A stretch of DNA of 53,380 bases from Phycisphaerales bacterium (lineage in GTDB: Bacteria > Planctomycetota > Phycisphaerae > Phycisphaerales > UBA1924). The stretch spans positions 1 through 53,380 of the forward strand of contig JAFIFZ010000037.1 of NCBI GenBank assembly GCA_020831775.1. The letters are read 5' to 3'. Numbering within the stretch: position 1 is the stretch's first letter; each line of letters opens with the position of its first letter. The notes under the pieces are model-generated. The model ran no database searches. It had not been told where the DNA came from and saw only the letters and a list, made by a program, of their open reading frames with translations. Shown here one piece after another: positions 42,645-50,172 of this stretch. The position numbers and the translations under genes were made by a program.

Positions 42645-42691
42645 CTGGTCTCTTGCACGGCGTGCTGATTGCGCGCCGGCGGAGGCGAATC

Positions 42692-43471
42692 GTGCACTAC
42701 GGCATGTACATCTCGGCGACCGGGGCGATGACCTCGATGTACCGCCAGGATGTCTTCACCAACAACCTGGCCAACACGGGCACCCCGGGGTACAAGCCCG
42801 TGACCCCCTTCACCCGCCAGCGGGACGATGTGCGCACCGAAGACGGGCTGTGGCACATGCCCTCGAACGCGATGCTCGAACGCCTCGGCGGGGGCGCCCA
42901 TCTGAACAAGAACCATGTCGCCTTCAAGCAGGGGCCGATCGATTCGACCGGCAACCCCCTGGATCTGGCGATCAACGGCGACGGGTTCTTCGTCGTGCGT
43001 TCCGGTGGCGGGGCCGAGGGCGAGGAGCTGCGCTTCTCCCGCGACGGCCGCCTGACACGCGACCGCGAATCGAGGCTGGTCCGCGTCACCGACGGTCTGC
43101 CTGTGCTCGACGAGATGGGTCGCGAGATCCGCCTGCCCAACGACGGCGATGTGGTGATCGACGGGGACGGGGCGATCCGCAGCGGCGGACGCCTGATCGC
43201 GCGGCTTCAGATCGTGGATGTGCCCGACCGCTCGCGCCTGACGCCGGCGGGCGAGACGCTGCTCAAGCCCAGCGCCAACGCGCTGGCCAACGCGGCGCCG
43301 GCCTCGGGACGGGTGGTGCAGAACGCTGTTGAAGGATCGGCCTCGACTGAGATCTCTGCGTTGATGGAGCTGACGGGCGCGAGCCGCGCGGCACAGTCGA
43401 ACCTCGGGATGCTTTCGTACTACGACCGGATGATGGACCGGGCGATCAACACCTTCGGGCGTGTGGCCTAA
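42692..43471 (+). CDS. flgF: Flagellar basal-body rod protein FlgF
   Basis: FlgF forms part of the proximal rod in the periplasm and is exported by the flagellar type III system, so no signal peptide is expected. The 259-residue product has the rod-family N-terminal signature TNNLANTGTPGYK, the GDGFFVV segment and the C-terminal helix with MMDRAINTFGRVA. GTG 42692, encoding the typical HYGMYIS start, has GGAGG 6 nt upstream; the ATG at 42653 is less likely. First gene of the flgF-flgG-flgA-flgH unit behind a sigma-54-like promoter. Confidence 0.92.
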   Translation: MHYGMYISATGAMTSMYRQDVFTNNLANTGTPGYKPVTPFTRQRDDVRTEDGLWHMPSNAMLERLGGGAHLNKNHVAFKQGPIDSTGNPLDLAINGDGFFVVRSGGGAEGEELRFSRDGRLTRDRESRLVRVTDGLPVLDEMGREIRLPNDGDVVIDGDGAIRSGGRLIARLQIVDVPDRSRLTPAGETLLKPSANALANAAPASGRVVQNAVEGSASTEISALMELTGASRAAQSNLGMLSYYDRMMDRAINTFGRVA

Positions 43472-43521
43472 AGCCTCGCGCTAAATCGTCGGGGGCGACC
43501 CGGCAGGAGACGGCCTGAACC

Positions 43522-44325
43522 ATGGCGAACCTTGCGCTGCAATCCTCCTCGACCGGCCTGAACGCGCTGAACACCAAGCTGGATGTGATCGCGCACAACC
43601 TCTCGAATGTGAACACCTCGGGGTTCAAGGCGAGCCGCGCGAACTTCCAGGACCTGATCTATGTCGAGCGTGCCCAGCCTGGCACGGAGAACGCGCTGGG
43701 CGACAGCCGCCCGACGGGGCTGTATGTCGGCCTCGGCGTGAAGGTGTCTGGCACACAACTCGACCTGGCGCCGGGCGCGTCGCTGGCGACCAACCGCCCG
43801 CTGGACCTGCGGATCGACGGCTCGGGCTTCTTCCAGGTGCAGATCGAGGACGACGAGGGCGCGGTCGGCTACACGCGCTCTGGCAACTTCGCGGTCAACC
43901 GCGACGGTGAGCTCGTGCTGGCCAACGACCAGGGCCGGCGCGTGCTGCCGATCGTGAACATCCCCGACGACGCCGACGAGGTCGACATCACCAGCGACGG
44001 GCGGGTGTTTGTGCGTCTGCCCGGCGACAACCAGCCGCAGGAAGTCGGGCAGTTGGAGATCAGCACCTTCATCAACCCCGCTGGTTTGAAGCCGATCGGC
44101 GAGAACCTGTTTGTCGAGACGGCGGGCTCCGGCCCCCCCACGACCGGCGCTCCGGGCGAGGAGAACCGGGGGCGGATGACCCAGGGGATGCTGGAGGGAT
44201 CGAATGTCGATCCGACCTTCGAGCTGATCGAGTTGATCCGCACGCAGCGCGCGTTCGAGATGAACAGCCAGGCGATCAGGGCGGCCGACGAAACGCTGCG
44301 GGCCATCGGCCAGTTGAGGCGGTAA
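43522..44325 (+). CDS. flgG: Flagellar distal rod protein FlgG
   Basis: FlgG builds the distal rod that crosses the peptidoglycan and outer membrane. The 267-residue product has the HNLSNVNTSGFKASRANFQDLIY signature, the GSGFFQV segment, and the C-terminal VDPTFELIELIRTQRAFEMNSQAIRAADETL characteristic of the family. Length is normal for FlgG (about 260). AGGAG lies 12 nt upstream of the ATG. The gap to flgF is 50 nt; flgA follows after 3 nt. Confidence 0.95.
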   Translation: MANLALQSSSTGLNALNTKLDVIAHNLSNVNTSGFKASRANFQDLIYVERAQPGTENALGDSRPTGLYVGLGVKVSGTQLDLAPGASLATNRPLDLRIDGSGFFQVQIEDDEGAVGYTRSGNFAVNRDGELVLANDQGRRVLPIVNIPDDADEVDITSDGRVFVRLPGDNQPQEVGQLEISTFINPAGLKPIGENLFVETAGSGPPTTGAPGEENRGRMTQGMLEGSNVDPTFELIELIRTQRAFEMNSQAIRAADETLRAIGQLRR

Positions 44326-44328
44326 TCG

Positions 44329-45378
44329 ATGACGACGGTGCAAAGAAAGATCGCGCCGCGGCGGGTGGTCGTGTTCATCGCGGCGGCGACGGTCGTGCTG
44401 CTGTCGCTGGCCAGGCCCTCCTTGGGACAGACGGTGACGCTGCTTGGCGCCGCGAGGATCGATCCTTCCGGACCGGTGTTGCTGGGCGACATCGCGCACA
44501 TCGAGGGCGAGGGCGCCGAAATGCTGGCGGGCGTGGTGATTGTCGAAGACCCGGCGCGGGAGCTGGCGCTCTCGAACGGGCCGCTGATGGTCCGGCTGGA
44601 CCGGGTGCGCGAGTCGATCGAGCGTTCGGGCAAGGCGAGGCGTTCGACGCTGGCCCTGCAGGGCAGGTCGTGCATGATCGTGCCGATCAGACGGGCCGAG
44701 GCCGGACCGAGCGTTGACAAGGAAGAAGAAGACAAGCCCGAGCCCTCGCACCTCGGACGCCCGACGGTGCGGGGCGGGATCGAGCGGTATCTGCTGGACA
44801 TTTTCGGCGTTCGGGCATCGGAAGCCCGCTTCAGCTTCGAGGACCGCGACGAGGCATTTCTGGCCGAGACGACGATCGGGCGGCACATGGCCGTGCGTCG
44901 TGTGGGCAGCTCGGCCCGCGTGCCGATGGCGGTGACGGTGTACGACGGCGATTCGATCGTCGCATCGGGGACGGTGCGCGTCAATGTGCTGCTCAAGCGT
45001 GATGTGCTGGTGGCGACGCGTCCGGTCTCGCGTGGCGTGCGGCTTGACAGCGGCGTGGTGCGGGCCGAGACGAGGTGGGTCCCCCCCACCATCGACCCGG
45101 CCCCGGCCGACGAGGCGATCGGGTCGGTGCTGGTCGATCCCAGGGTCGAGGGCCAGATCGTCGAACGCAGGAACCTCGAACCGCCGGTGATGGTGCGCCG
45201 GGGCGACATCGTGAAGATCCACTGCGTCGCCGGGACGGTGGTAATCGAGCTGGACGCCCGGGCGAGGACCGACGGGCGCGAGGGCGATGTGATCGAATTC
45301 GAACCGATGGACGGCACGCGCCGGCGGATCAACGCCAGAGTCAGCGGGCCGGGCCAGGCGGTTGTCAACGCGCGGTGA
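44329..45378 (+). CDS. flgA: Flagellar P-ring assembly chaperone FlgA
   Basis: FlgA is the periplasmic chaperone for P-ring assembly by FlgI. The 349-residue product has a signal peptide (cleavage near residue 34), an unfamiliar middle region and a C-terminal SAF-like domain (VATRPVSRGVRLDSGVV, VRRGDIVKI, DGREGDVIEF). It is longer than the usual 220 residues because of the N-terminal half. Its position directly before flgH and flgI fits the role. Confidence 0.85.
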   Translation: MTTVQRKIAPRRVVVFIAAATVVLLSLARPSLGQTVTLLGAARIDPSGPVLLGDIAHIEGEGAEMLAGVVIVEDPARELALSNGPLMVRLDRVRESIERSGKARRSTLALQGRSCMIVPIRRAEAGPSVDKEEEDKPEPSHLGRPTVRGGIERYLLDIFGVRASEARFSFEDRDEAFLAETTIGRHMAVRRVGSSARVPMAVTVYDGDSIVASGTVRVNVLLKRDVLVATRPVSRGVRLDSGVVRAETRWVPPTIDPAPADEAIGSVLVDPRVEGQIVERRNLEPPVMVRRGDIVKIHCVAGTVVIELDARARTDGREGDVIEFEPMDGTRRRINARVSGPGQAVVNAR

Positions 45379-45422
45379 GCGGGCCGAGGCCCGATCCGGG
45401 CCGGCCAGAACGGACAGAGACA

Positions 45423-46121
45423 ATGTCGAACGCGAAGATCATCAAGACAGTCACGGCGTGCGGGGTGCTTTCGAGCCTTGGCGGGATGTCCGCAGCGCAG
45501 AGCCTGCTGATCGATCCGCCGCAGATCCCGATGACGGCCGCGGGCGACCCCGACCCGGCGGGGCCGATGCGCAGCTTCAGCATGATGGCGGTGGATCCGC
45601 CCGCGCCGAGGACTTTCGCGGTCAACGACCTGATCACGATCGTCATCGACGAGACGAGCCGGAGCTCGGTCTCGCAGTCGCTTGAGACAGAGCAGAGGCA
45701 CCGGACCGACGCGACCCTGGGCCGGGTGCTCGACCCGCTGCAGCTGCTGCAGCTCCGCCTGCGGATGGGCGACAGCGAGGACATCAAGCTGCTCGACGCC
45801 CAGGCGAGGCGCGATTTCGAGGGCGACGGCGACTACCGGCGCGACGAGCGGTTCAACACACGGATCACGGCACGCGTGATCGATGTCAAGCCCAACGGCA
45901 CGATGGTGCTGGAGGCGAGGCGCCAGATCGGGCGTGACGACGAGATCTCGACGCTGGTGCTGACCGGGATCTGCCGCAGGCAGGATGTCACCCGGGCCAA
46001 CACCGTGCTGAGCAGCCAGCTGGCGGACCTGCGCCTTGTGCAGCACAACCACGGGCATGTGAAGCGAGCGGCGAGCAAGGGCCCTGTGACGACGATGCTC
46101 GACCGGTTGTTCAACTTCTGA
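45423..46121 (+). CDS. flgH: Flagellar L-ring protein FlgH
   Basis: FlgH forms the outer-membrane L-ring bushing around the rod. The 232-residue product has an N-terminal export signal, the family segment VNDLITIVIDETSRSS, and the conserved FNTRITARVIDVKPNGTMVLEARRQI. VTAC at 10-13 is lipobox-like but the hydrophobic stretch before it is too short, so signal peptidase I cleavage after SAA-Q is as likely. The presence of this gene implies an outer membrane. It is the last gene before a 200-bp gap with a palindrome and a sigma-54 site. Confidence 0.9.
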   Translation: MSNAKIIKTVTACGVLSSLGGMSAAQSLLIDPPQIPMTAAGDPDPAGPMRSFSMMAVDPPAPRTFAVNDLITIVIDETSRSSVSQSLETEQRHRTDATLGRVLDPLQLLQLRLRMGDSEDIKLLDAQARRDFEGDGDYRRDERFNTRITARVIDVKPNGTMVLEARRQIGRDDEISTLVLTGICRRQDVTRANTVLSSQLADLRLVQHNHGHVKRAASKGPVTTMLDRLFNF

Positions 46122-46182
46122 CCGTTTGGGGTGTGGGGCGTCGGGCGTGGGGTGTGGGACGCCGACATCTGCATAGACCTGT

Positions 46183-46209
46183 GACACTGGCGGCTTGTCC
46201 GCCAGTGTC
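46183..46209. promoter_or_regulatory. Perfect 11-bp inverted repeat between flgH and flgI
   Basis: GACACTGGCGG (46183-46193) and CCGCCAGTGTC (46199-46209) flank a 5-nt loop. No T-run follows. It lies about 47 bp upstream of the sigma-54-like promoter, so it may be an enhancer site for a sigma-54 activator or a weak terminator of flgH. Confidence 0.5.
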
Positions 46210-46255
46210 TGCTTGCATTGGTGAGCCGCCATCTCGCCACGCCCCACTCCCCTCT

Positions 46256-46272
46256 CTGGCACGCCGGTTGCG
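46256..46272 (+). promoter_or_regulatory. Sigma-54 (-24/-12) promoter for flgI
   Basis: CTGGCACG-CCGG-TTGCG matches the sigma-54 consensus in both the -24 (TGGCAC) and -12 (TTGC) elements with 4-nt spacing. It lies 50 nt upstream of the flgI ATG and drives, by inference, flgI through flgL. No rpoN gene is in the window. Confidence 0.75.
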
Positions 46273-46321
46273 ACTGATCCGTTGTCGACGCGAACGAAAC
46301 GGCTGCGCGGAGGTCGAGCCG

Positions 46322-47419
46322 ATGAATCGATGGATCAGCATCACGACGCTTGCGCTGCTTTGCGCTCTGTGCGCCGCGGCTTCGGGCGTGACGGTGCGGG
46401 ATGTCTGCCGCATCGAGGGGCAGGGCGAATCGATCCTGCAAGGGCTGGGGCTCGTTACCGGCCTGCGCGGGACGGGCGACTCGGGCGAGGACCTGATCGT
46501 GGCGCGTCCTCTTGCGCGGGTGCTTGAGAACAACGGGCTGCCGGTTGGCTCACTCGAAGAACTCGGCAACAGCAAGTCTGTGGCGCTGGTGCTGGTCTCT
46601 TGCGTGATTCCCCGCGAGGGCGCCCGCGTCGATGACCGCTTCGACATCACGGTCACGGTGCTCAACAGCGCATCGAGCCTGGAGGGCGGGCGGCTGTACC
46701 TGTCTCCCCTGACCGGCCCCTACCCGGGCAGCCCGGTCTTTGCGATCGCCGAGGGTGATGTGGAGCTCGAAACGCTCCGGACGCCGACGCGGGGCAAGGT
46801 TCGCCGGGGCGCACGGCTGCGCCAGGCGATCCTGCCTCCGGACATCCGTGACGAATTCAACCTGATCATCGAGCCGCGCTACGCGGGGCAGCAGACCGCC
46901 CGCCATGTGGCCCAGCGGATCGAGGACGAGTACCGCCTGAGCCCGGAGGGCGCGTTCGATCGCGAGTCGCGCCCGATCGCCGAGGCGATCGACGACCGGA
47001 CGGTGCGTGTGCGCGTGCCCGACGACCTTGCCGACAGCATCGCGGGGTTCATCGCGGATGTGATGACCACAGAGGTCGATCCGGCGCAGATGCGCTTGCC
47101 GGCGCGGGTGATGGTCAGCCGCTCTGCGGGGTCGATCGTGGTGACGGGGGATGTGGAGATCAGCCTCGTTGCGATCTCGCACCGAAACCTTGTGATCCGT
47201 CGCGTCGAGCCGCCCCCGGTGCCCAACGAGATGAACCCGCTGATCACCAACGAGCGCGTGGTGGGGATCGGCACGCGGGCGAGGGCGAGCGAGCGGGCGA
47301 AACTCGACGACCTGCTCGAAGCGTTCAAGGCGCTGGATGTGCCGGTGGACGACCAGATCACGATCGTCGAGATGCTGCACAAGGTCGGGCGTCTGCACGC
47401 TGACCTGGTGGCTGACTAA
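46322..47419 (+). CDS. flgI: Flagellar P-ring protein FlgI
   Basis: FlgI forms the peptidoglycan-associated P-ring in the periplasm. The 365-residue product has a signal peptide (cleavage near residue 20), the family start VTVRDVCRIEGQGESILQGLGLVTGLRGTGDS, and the conserved end VDDQITIVEMLHKVGRLHADLV. Length is normal. GGAGG lies 8 nt before ATG 46322. First gene of the flgI-flgL unit. The chaperone gene flgA is nearby. Confidence 0.95.
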   Translation: MNRWISITTLALLCALCAAASGVTVRDVCRIEGQGESILQGLGLVTGLRGTGDSGEDLIVARPLARVLENNGLPVGSLEELGNSKSVALVLVSCVIPREGARVDDRFDITVTVLNSASSLEGGRLYLSPLTGPYPGSPVFAIAEGDVELETLRTPTRGKVRRGARLRQAILPPDIRDEFNLIIEPRYAGQQTARHVAQRIEDEYRLSPEGAFDRESRPIAEAIDDRTVRVRVPDDLADSIAGFIADVMTTEVDPAQMRLPARVMVSRSAGSIVVTGDVEISLVAISHRNLVIRRVEPPPVPNEMNPLITNERVVGIGTRARASERAKLDDLLEAFKALDVPVDDQITIVEMLHKVGRLHADLVAD

Positions 47420-47456
47420 ACGGTTGTTCTCATATAGACGCGGGAGGTCACAGACC

Positions 47457-47888
47457 ATGCTCGGCATCGGAACAACCGGCACCAACCCCCTGATGAACGA
47501 CCCCACGGCGTCGCTCTCGAACGCCCGCCCCCGCCCCGACGCCGACGACGGGCGCCGGTTCAGAGAGCTCATGGGCCAGGGCCCGACACGGGCCGACACG
47601 CGCAAGCCCGAAGAGCAGGCGCGCGAGGCGGCCGAGCAGCTTCTGAGCGTTTCGTTCATCCAACCGGTGCTCAAGCAGGTGCGCGAGATGAACGACGCGC
47701 CGCCCCCCTGGGGCCCGACGCAGGCCGAGAAGCAGTTCGGCCCGATGCTCGACGCGAAGCTGGCGGACCAGCTGATCAAGGCGGCCCGCCTGCCGATCGT
47801 CGAGCGGCTCTCGCGTGACCTGAACCGTTCGGAGTTGCTGAACAACCTCGGGCCGCAGATGCCCGAGAAGAAGGGGTTCCGCTCATGA
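47457..47888 (+). CDS. FlgJ-like rod-binding protein (no muramidase domain)
   Basis: The 143-residue protein resembles the N-terminal rod-binding half of FlgJ (EQLLSVSFIQPVLKQVREMN, with the following GPTQAEKQFGPMLDAKLADQL). The C-terminal peptidoglycan-hydrolase half found in enterobacterial FlgJ is missing, as in many phyla, so another hydrolase must open the wall. GGGAGG lies 9 nt upstream. The stop overlaps the start of the flgN-like gene (ATGA). Confidence 0.78.
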   Translation: MLGIGTTGTNPLMNDPTASLSNARPRPDADDGRRFRELMGQGPTRADTRKPEEQAREAAEQLLSVSFIQPVLKQVREMNDAPPPWGPTQAEKQFGPMLDAKLADQLIKAARLPIVERLSRDLNRSELLNNLGPQMPEKKGFRS

Positions 47889-48427
47889 ACACGCCGGCGG
47901 CACAGACCACAGCTTGGGCGGATGCGATCGAGGGCTCGCTTGGGGACCTCCTGATGCTACACGAGGCGATGCTCGAGATCACCAGGGCGCAGCGCCGGGC
48001 GATCTCGCAGGCCGATCCGCGATCGATGCGCCCGATCCTCGACCGGCAGGCGGCGCTGCTCCGCGAGATCGCCGAGGCCGAGCACCGGCGGCGCGAGGCG
48101 GTGCGTCTGGCGATCGAGTCGGACGCGGAGCTTCGGCGTGAGGACCGGGCGGGTTCGCCCCCGCCCCGGATCGAACGCCTGCTGCCCCTGATCGAGGAAG
48201 GCCGGCGCGAGCGGATTGAAGAGTTGGCAGGGCGTTTGCGAGAGACGGTTGACCTTGTGCGGCGTGAACAGTCGAGCGTGCGCACGGCGGCGGAATCACT
48301 GGCGAATCACATGCGCGGGCTGATGCAGCAGATCGGTAGAAAGCTCTCAGGCGTGGGGACCTACTCGCCGCGGGGCGAACTGGCCTCGGCACGCCCGATG
48401 CCCGCCGGGGTGGATGTGACGCGATGA
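47885..48427 (+). CDS. flgN: FlgN-like export chaperone
   Basis: FlgN is the cytoplasmic chaperone for the hook-filament junction proteins FlgK and FlgL. The 180-residue product is helical, starts with a long coiled-coil-like segment, and has the C-terminal GTYSPRGE motif of the family. It overlaps by ATGA both the rod-binding gene before it and flgK after it, so its supply is coupled to its client FlgK. The family match is by pattern and position. Confidence 0.75.
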   Translation: MNTPAAQTTAWADAIEGSLGDLLMLHEAMLEITRAQRRAISQADPRSMRPILDRQAALLREIAEAEHRRREAVRLAIESDAELRREDRAGSPPPRIERLLPLIEEGRRERIEELAGRLRETVDLVRREQSSVRTAAESLANHMRGLMQQIGRKLSGVGTYSPRGELASARPMPAGVDVTR

Positions 48428-50157
48428 GCCTCAACAGCGCCATGCACATCGGCGCTTCGGCGCTGCGGGCCAGCCAAGTCGGGCTGCAGGTCACGGGCAA
48501 CAACCTGGCCAATGTCTCCACGCCCGGGTACTCGCGCCAGGTGGTCGGTCTTGCGCCGATCCAGGGGCAGAACTTCGGGGCGCCCTACATCCTCGGGCGG
48601 GGCGTGGGCGTCACAGGCGTGACCCGGCAGATCTCTGAATCATTGAACGCGCGGCTGCGGACTGGCGTCTCCGACGAGTCTGCCGCCCGAGGCCAGCTCG
48701 ATGTGCTCAGCCAGCTCGAGAGTGTGCTGGGCGAGCTCTCGGGCAGCGACCTTTCTTCGGCGATGGACCGCTTCTTTGGCGCATGGTCTGAGCTTGCGAA
48801 CCTGACCGAATCCGGGGCGGCGGTGATCGCCAGCGGGCGCGAGCTCGCGGGTGTTTTTCACCGGATCTCCGGCGATCTGAAGACGCTGCGGGCGCAGGTG
48901 GACCGTGAGCTCGGCGTCTCGGTGACCAAGGCGCACGAGCTGGCGCAGAGCGTCGCGGACCTGAACCGCCAGATCGTGGCGTCGGAGGTCGGCTCGGCCA
49001 AGGCGAACGGGCTCCGGGACCAGCGCGACCAAGTGCTCAGCGAGCTGTCGCAACTGATGGATGTCTCGGTGGTCGAGCTCGGCGATGGGGCGATGGATGT
49101 GCTCGTCGGCTCGACGCCGATCGTGCTCGGGGCGTCGGCCAGGAGGCTGACCCTGGAGACCGAGACGGTCGACGGCGTGACGCGGGCGTACATCGCCGCG
49201 GGCGCAGACGGGCGGGAGATCCCCATTCGTTCGGGTCGCATCGGCTCCATGATGGACGCCCGCAACGGGGAGATCGACGGGGCGCTCGATCGGATCGACA
49301 CGCTGGCGGCGAGGCTGATCCACGAGGTCAACACGCTGCACGCGACGGGCTCGTCCAAGGCCGGGCTCACGCAGGCGACCTCGCAGCTGGCGTTCCCGAT
49401 CGGCGATAGATCGCTGCCCCTGAACAGCCCAGAGAACGCGTCGATCGCGGGCCTGCCGATCAAGCCGACCAACGGCGGGTTCTACATCGAAGTGAAAGAC
49501 TCGTCGGGCCAGACGACCAGGACGCGGATCAATGTCGACCTCGACGGGATCACCGGCGCGGGGGGATCCGGCGTCGGCGATGACACAACGCTGGAGGGAC
49601 TGATCGCATCGATCGACGCGGTCGAGGGCGTGAGCGCCTCGTTCGGGCCCGACGGCAAGCTTCGGATCAACGCCGACTCGGGATACACCTTCGGCTTCGC
49701 CGACGACACCTCGGGCGTGGTCGGGGCGCTGGGGTTCAACGCGTACTTCACGGGGAACAACGCGTCGAACATGGATGTGCGTGCCGACCTCTCGCGGAAC
49801 CCGGGGCAGCTGAGCATCGGGCGGTCGGTGCGGGGCGAGTTTGTCGCCAACGGGACGGCGATGGAGATCGCCGGGCTTCGGGAGAAGCCGCTCGATGCGC
49901 TCGGCGGCGCCTCGCTGCGGGGCTACTGGCAGGACGGGGCGCAGAGCATCGGCGTGGCGACGCAGGCCGCGAGGTCGAACTTCGACGCGGCGGTCACCGT
50001 CCGCGAGAGCCTGCAGGCGCAGCGGGACTCGGTGAGCGGCGTGAGCATCGACGAGGAATCGATCAACCTTCTGAACTTCCAGCGTCAGTACCAGGGCGCG
50101 GCGAGGCTGATCGCCGTCGCCGACGAACTGATGCAGACCCTGATGTCGCTTGTGTAA
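48424..50157 (+). CDS. flgK: Flagellar hook-associated protein FlgK
   Basis: FlgK (HAP1) joins hook and filament. The 577-residue product begins with the rod/hook signature NNLANVSTPGYSRQ, has a long coiled-coil-like N-terminal part (to about 290), a Gly/Asp-rich beta insert (about 340-460), and the C-terminal helix with EEESINLLNFQRQYQGAARLIAVADELMQTLMSLV-like pattern of the family. It has no signal peptide, as expected for type III export. Length is within the normal range. Confidence 0.95.
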   Translation: MSLNSAMHIGASALRASQVGLQVTGNNLANVSTPGYSRQVVGLAPIQGQNFGAPYILGRGVGVTGVTRQISESLNARLRTGVSDESAARGQLDVLSQLESVLGELSGSDLSSAMDRFFGAWSELANLTESGAAVIASGRELAGVFHRISGDLKTLRAQVDRELGVSVTKAHELAQSVADLNRQIVASEVGSAKANGLRDQRDQVLSELSQLMDVSVVELGDGAMDVLVGSTPIVLGASARRLTLETETVDGVTRAYIAAGADGREIPIRSGRIGSMMDARNGEIDGALDRIDTLAARLIHEVNTLHATGSSKAGLTQATSQLAFPIGDRSLPLNSPENASIAGLPIKPTNGGFYIEVKDSSGQTTRTRINVDLDGITGAGGSGVGDDTTLEGLIASIDAVEGVSASFGPDGKLRINADSGYTFGFADDTSGVVGALGFNAYFTGNNASNMDVRADLSRNPGQLSIGRSVRGEFVANGTAMEIAGLREKPLDALGGASLRGYWQDGAQSIGVATQAARSNFDAAVTVRESLQAQRDSVSGVSIDEESINLLNFQRQYQGAARLIAVADELMQTLMSLV

Positions 50158-50172
50158 AGGAACGGAACGGCG

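Noticed and set aside
42653-42691. ATG 42653 as the flgF start
   Set aside because: It overlaps the promoter-like region and adds an Arg-rich stretch foreign to FlgF; GTG 42692 has an ideal ribosome-binding site.
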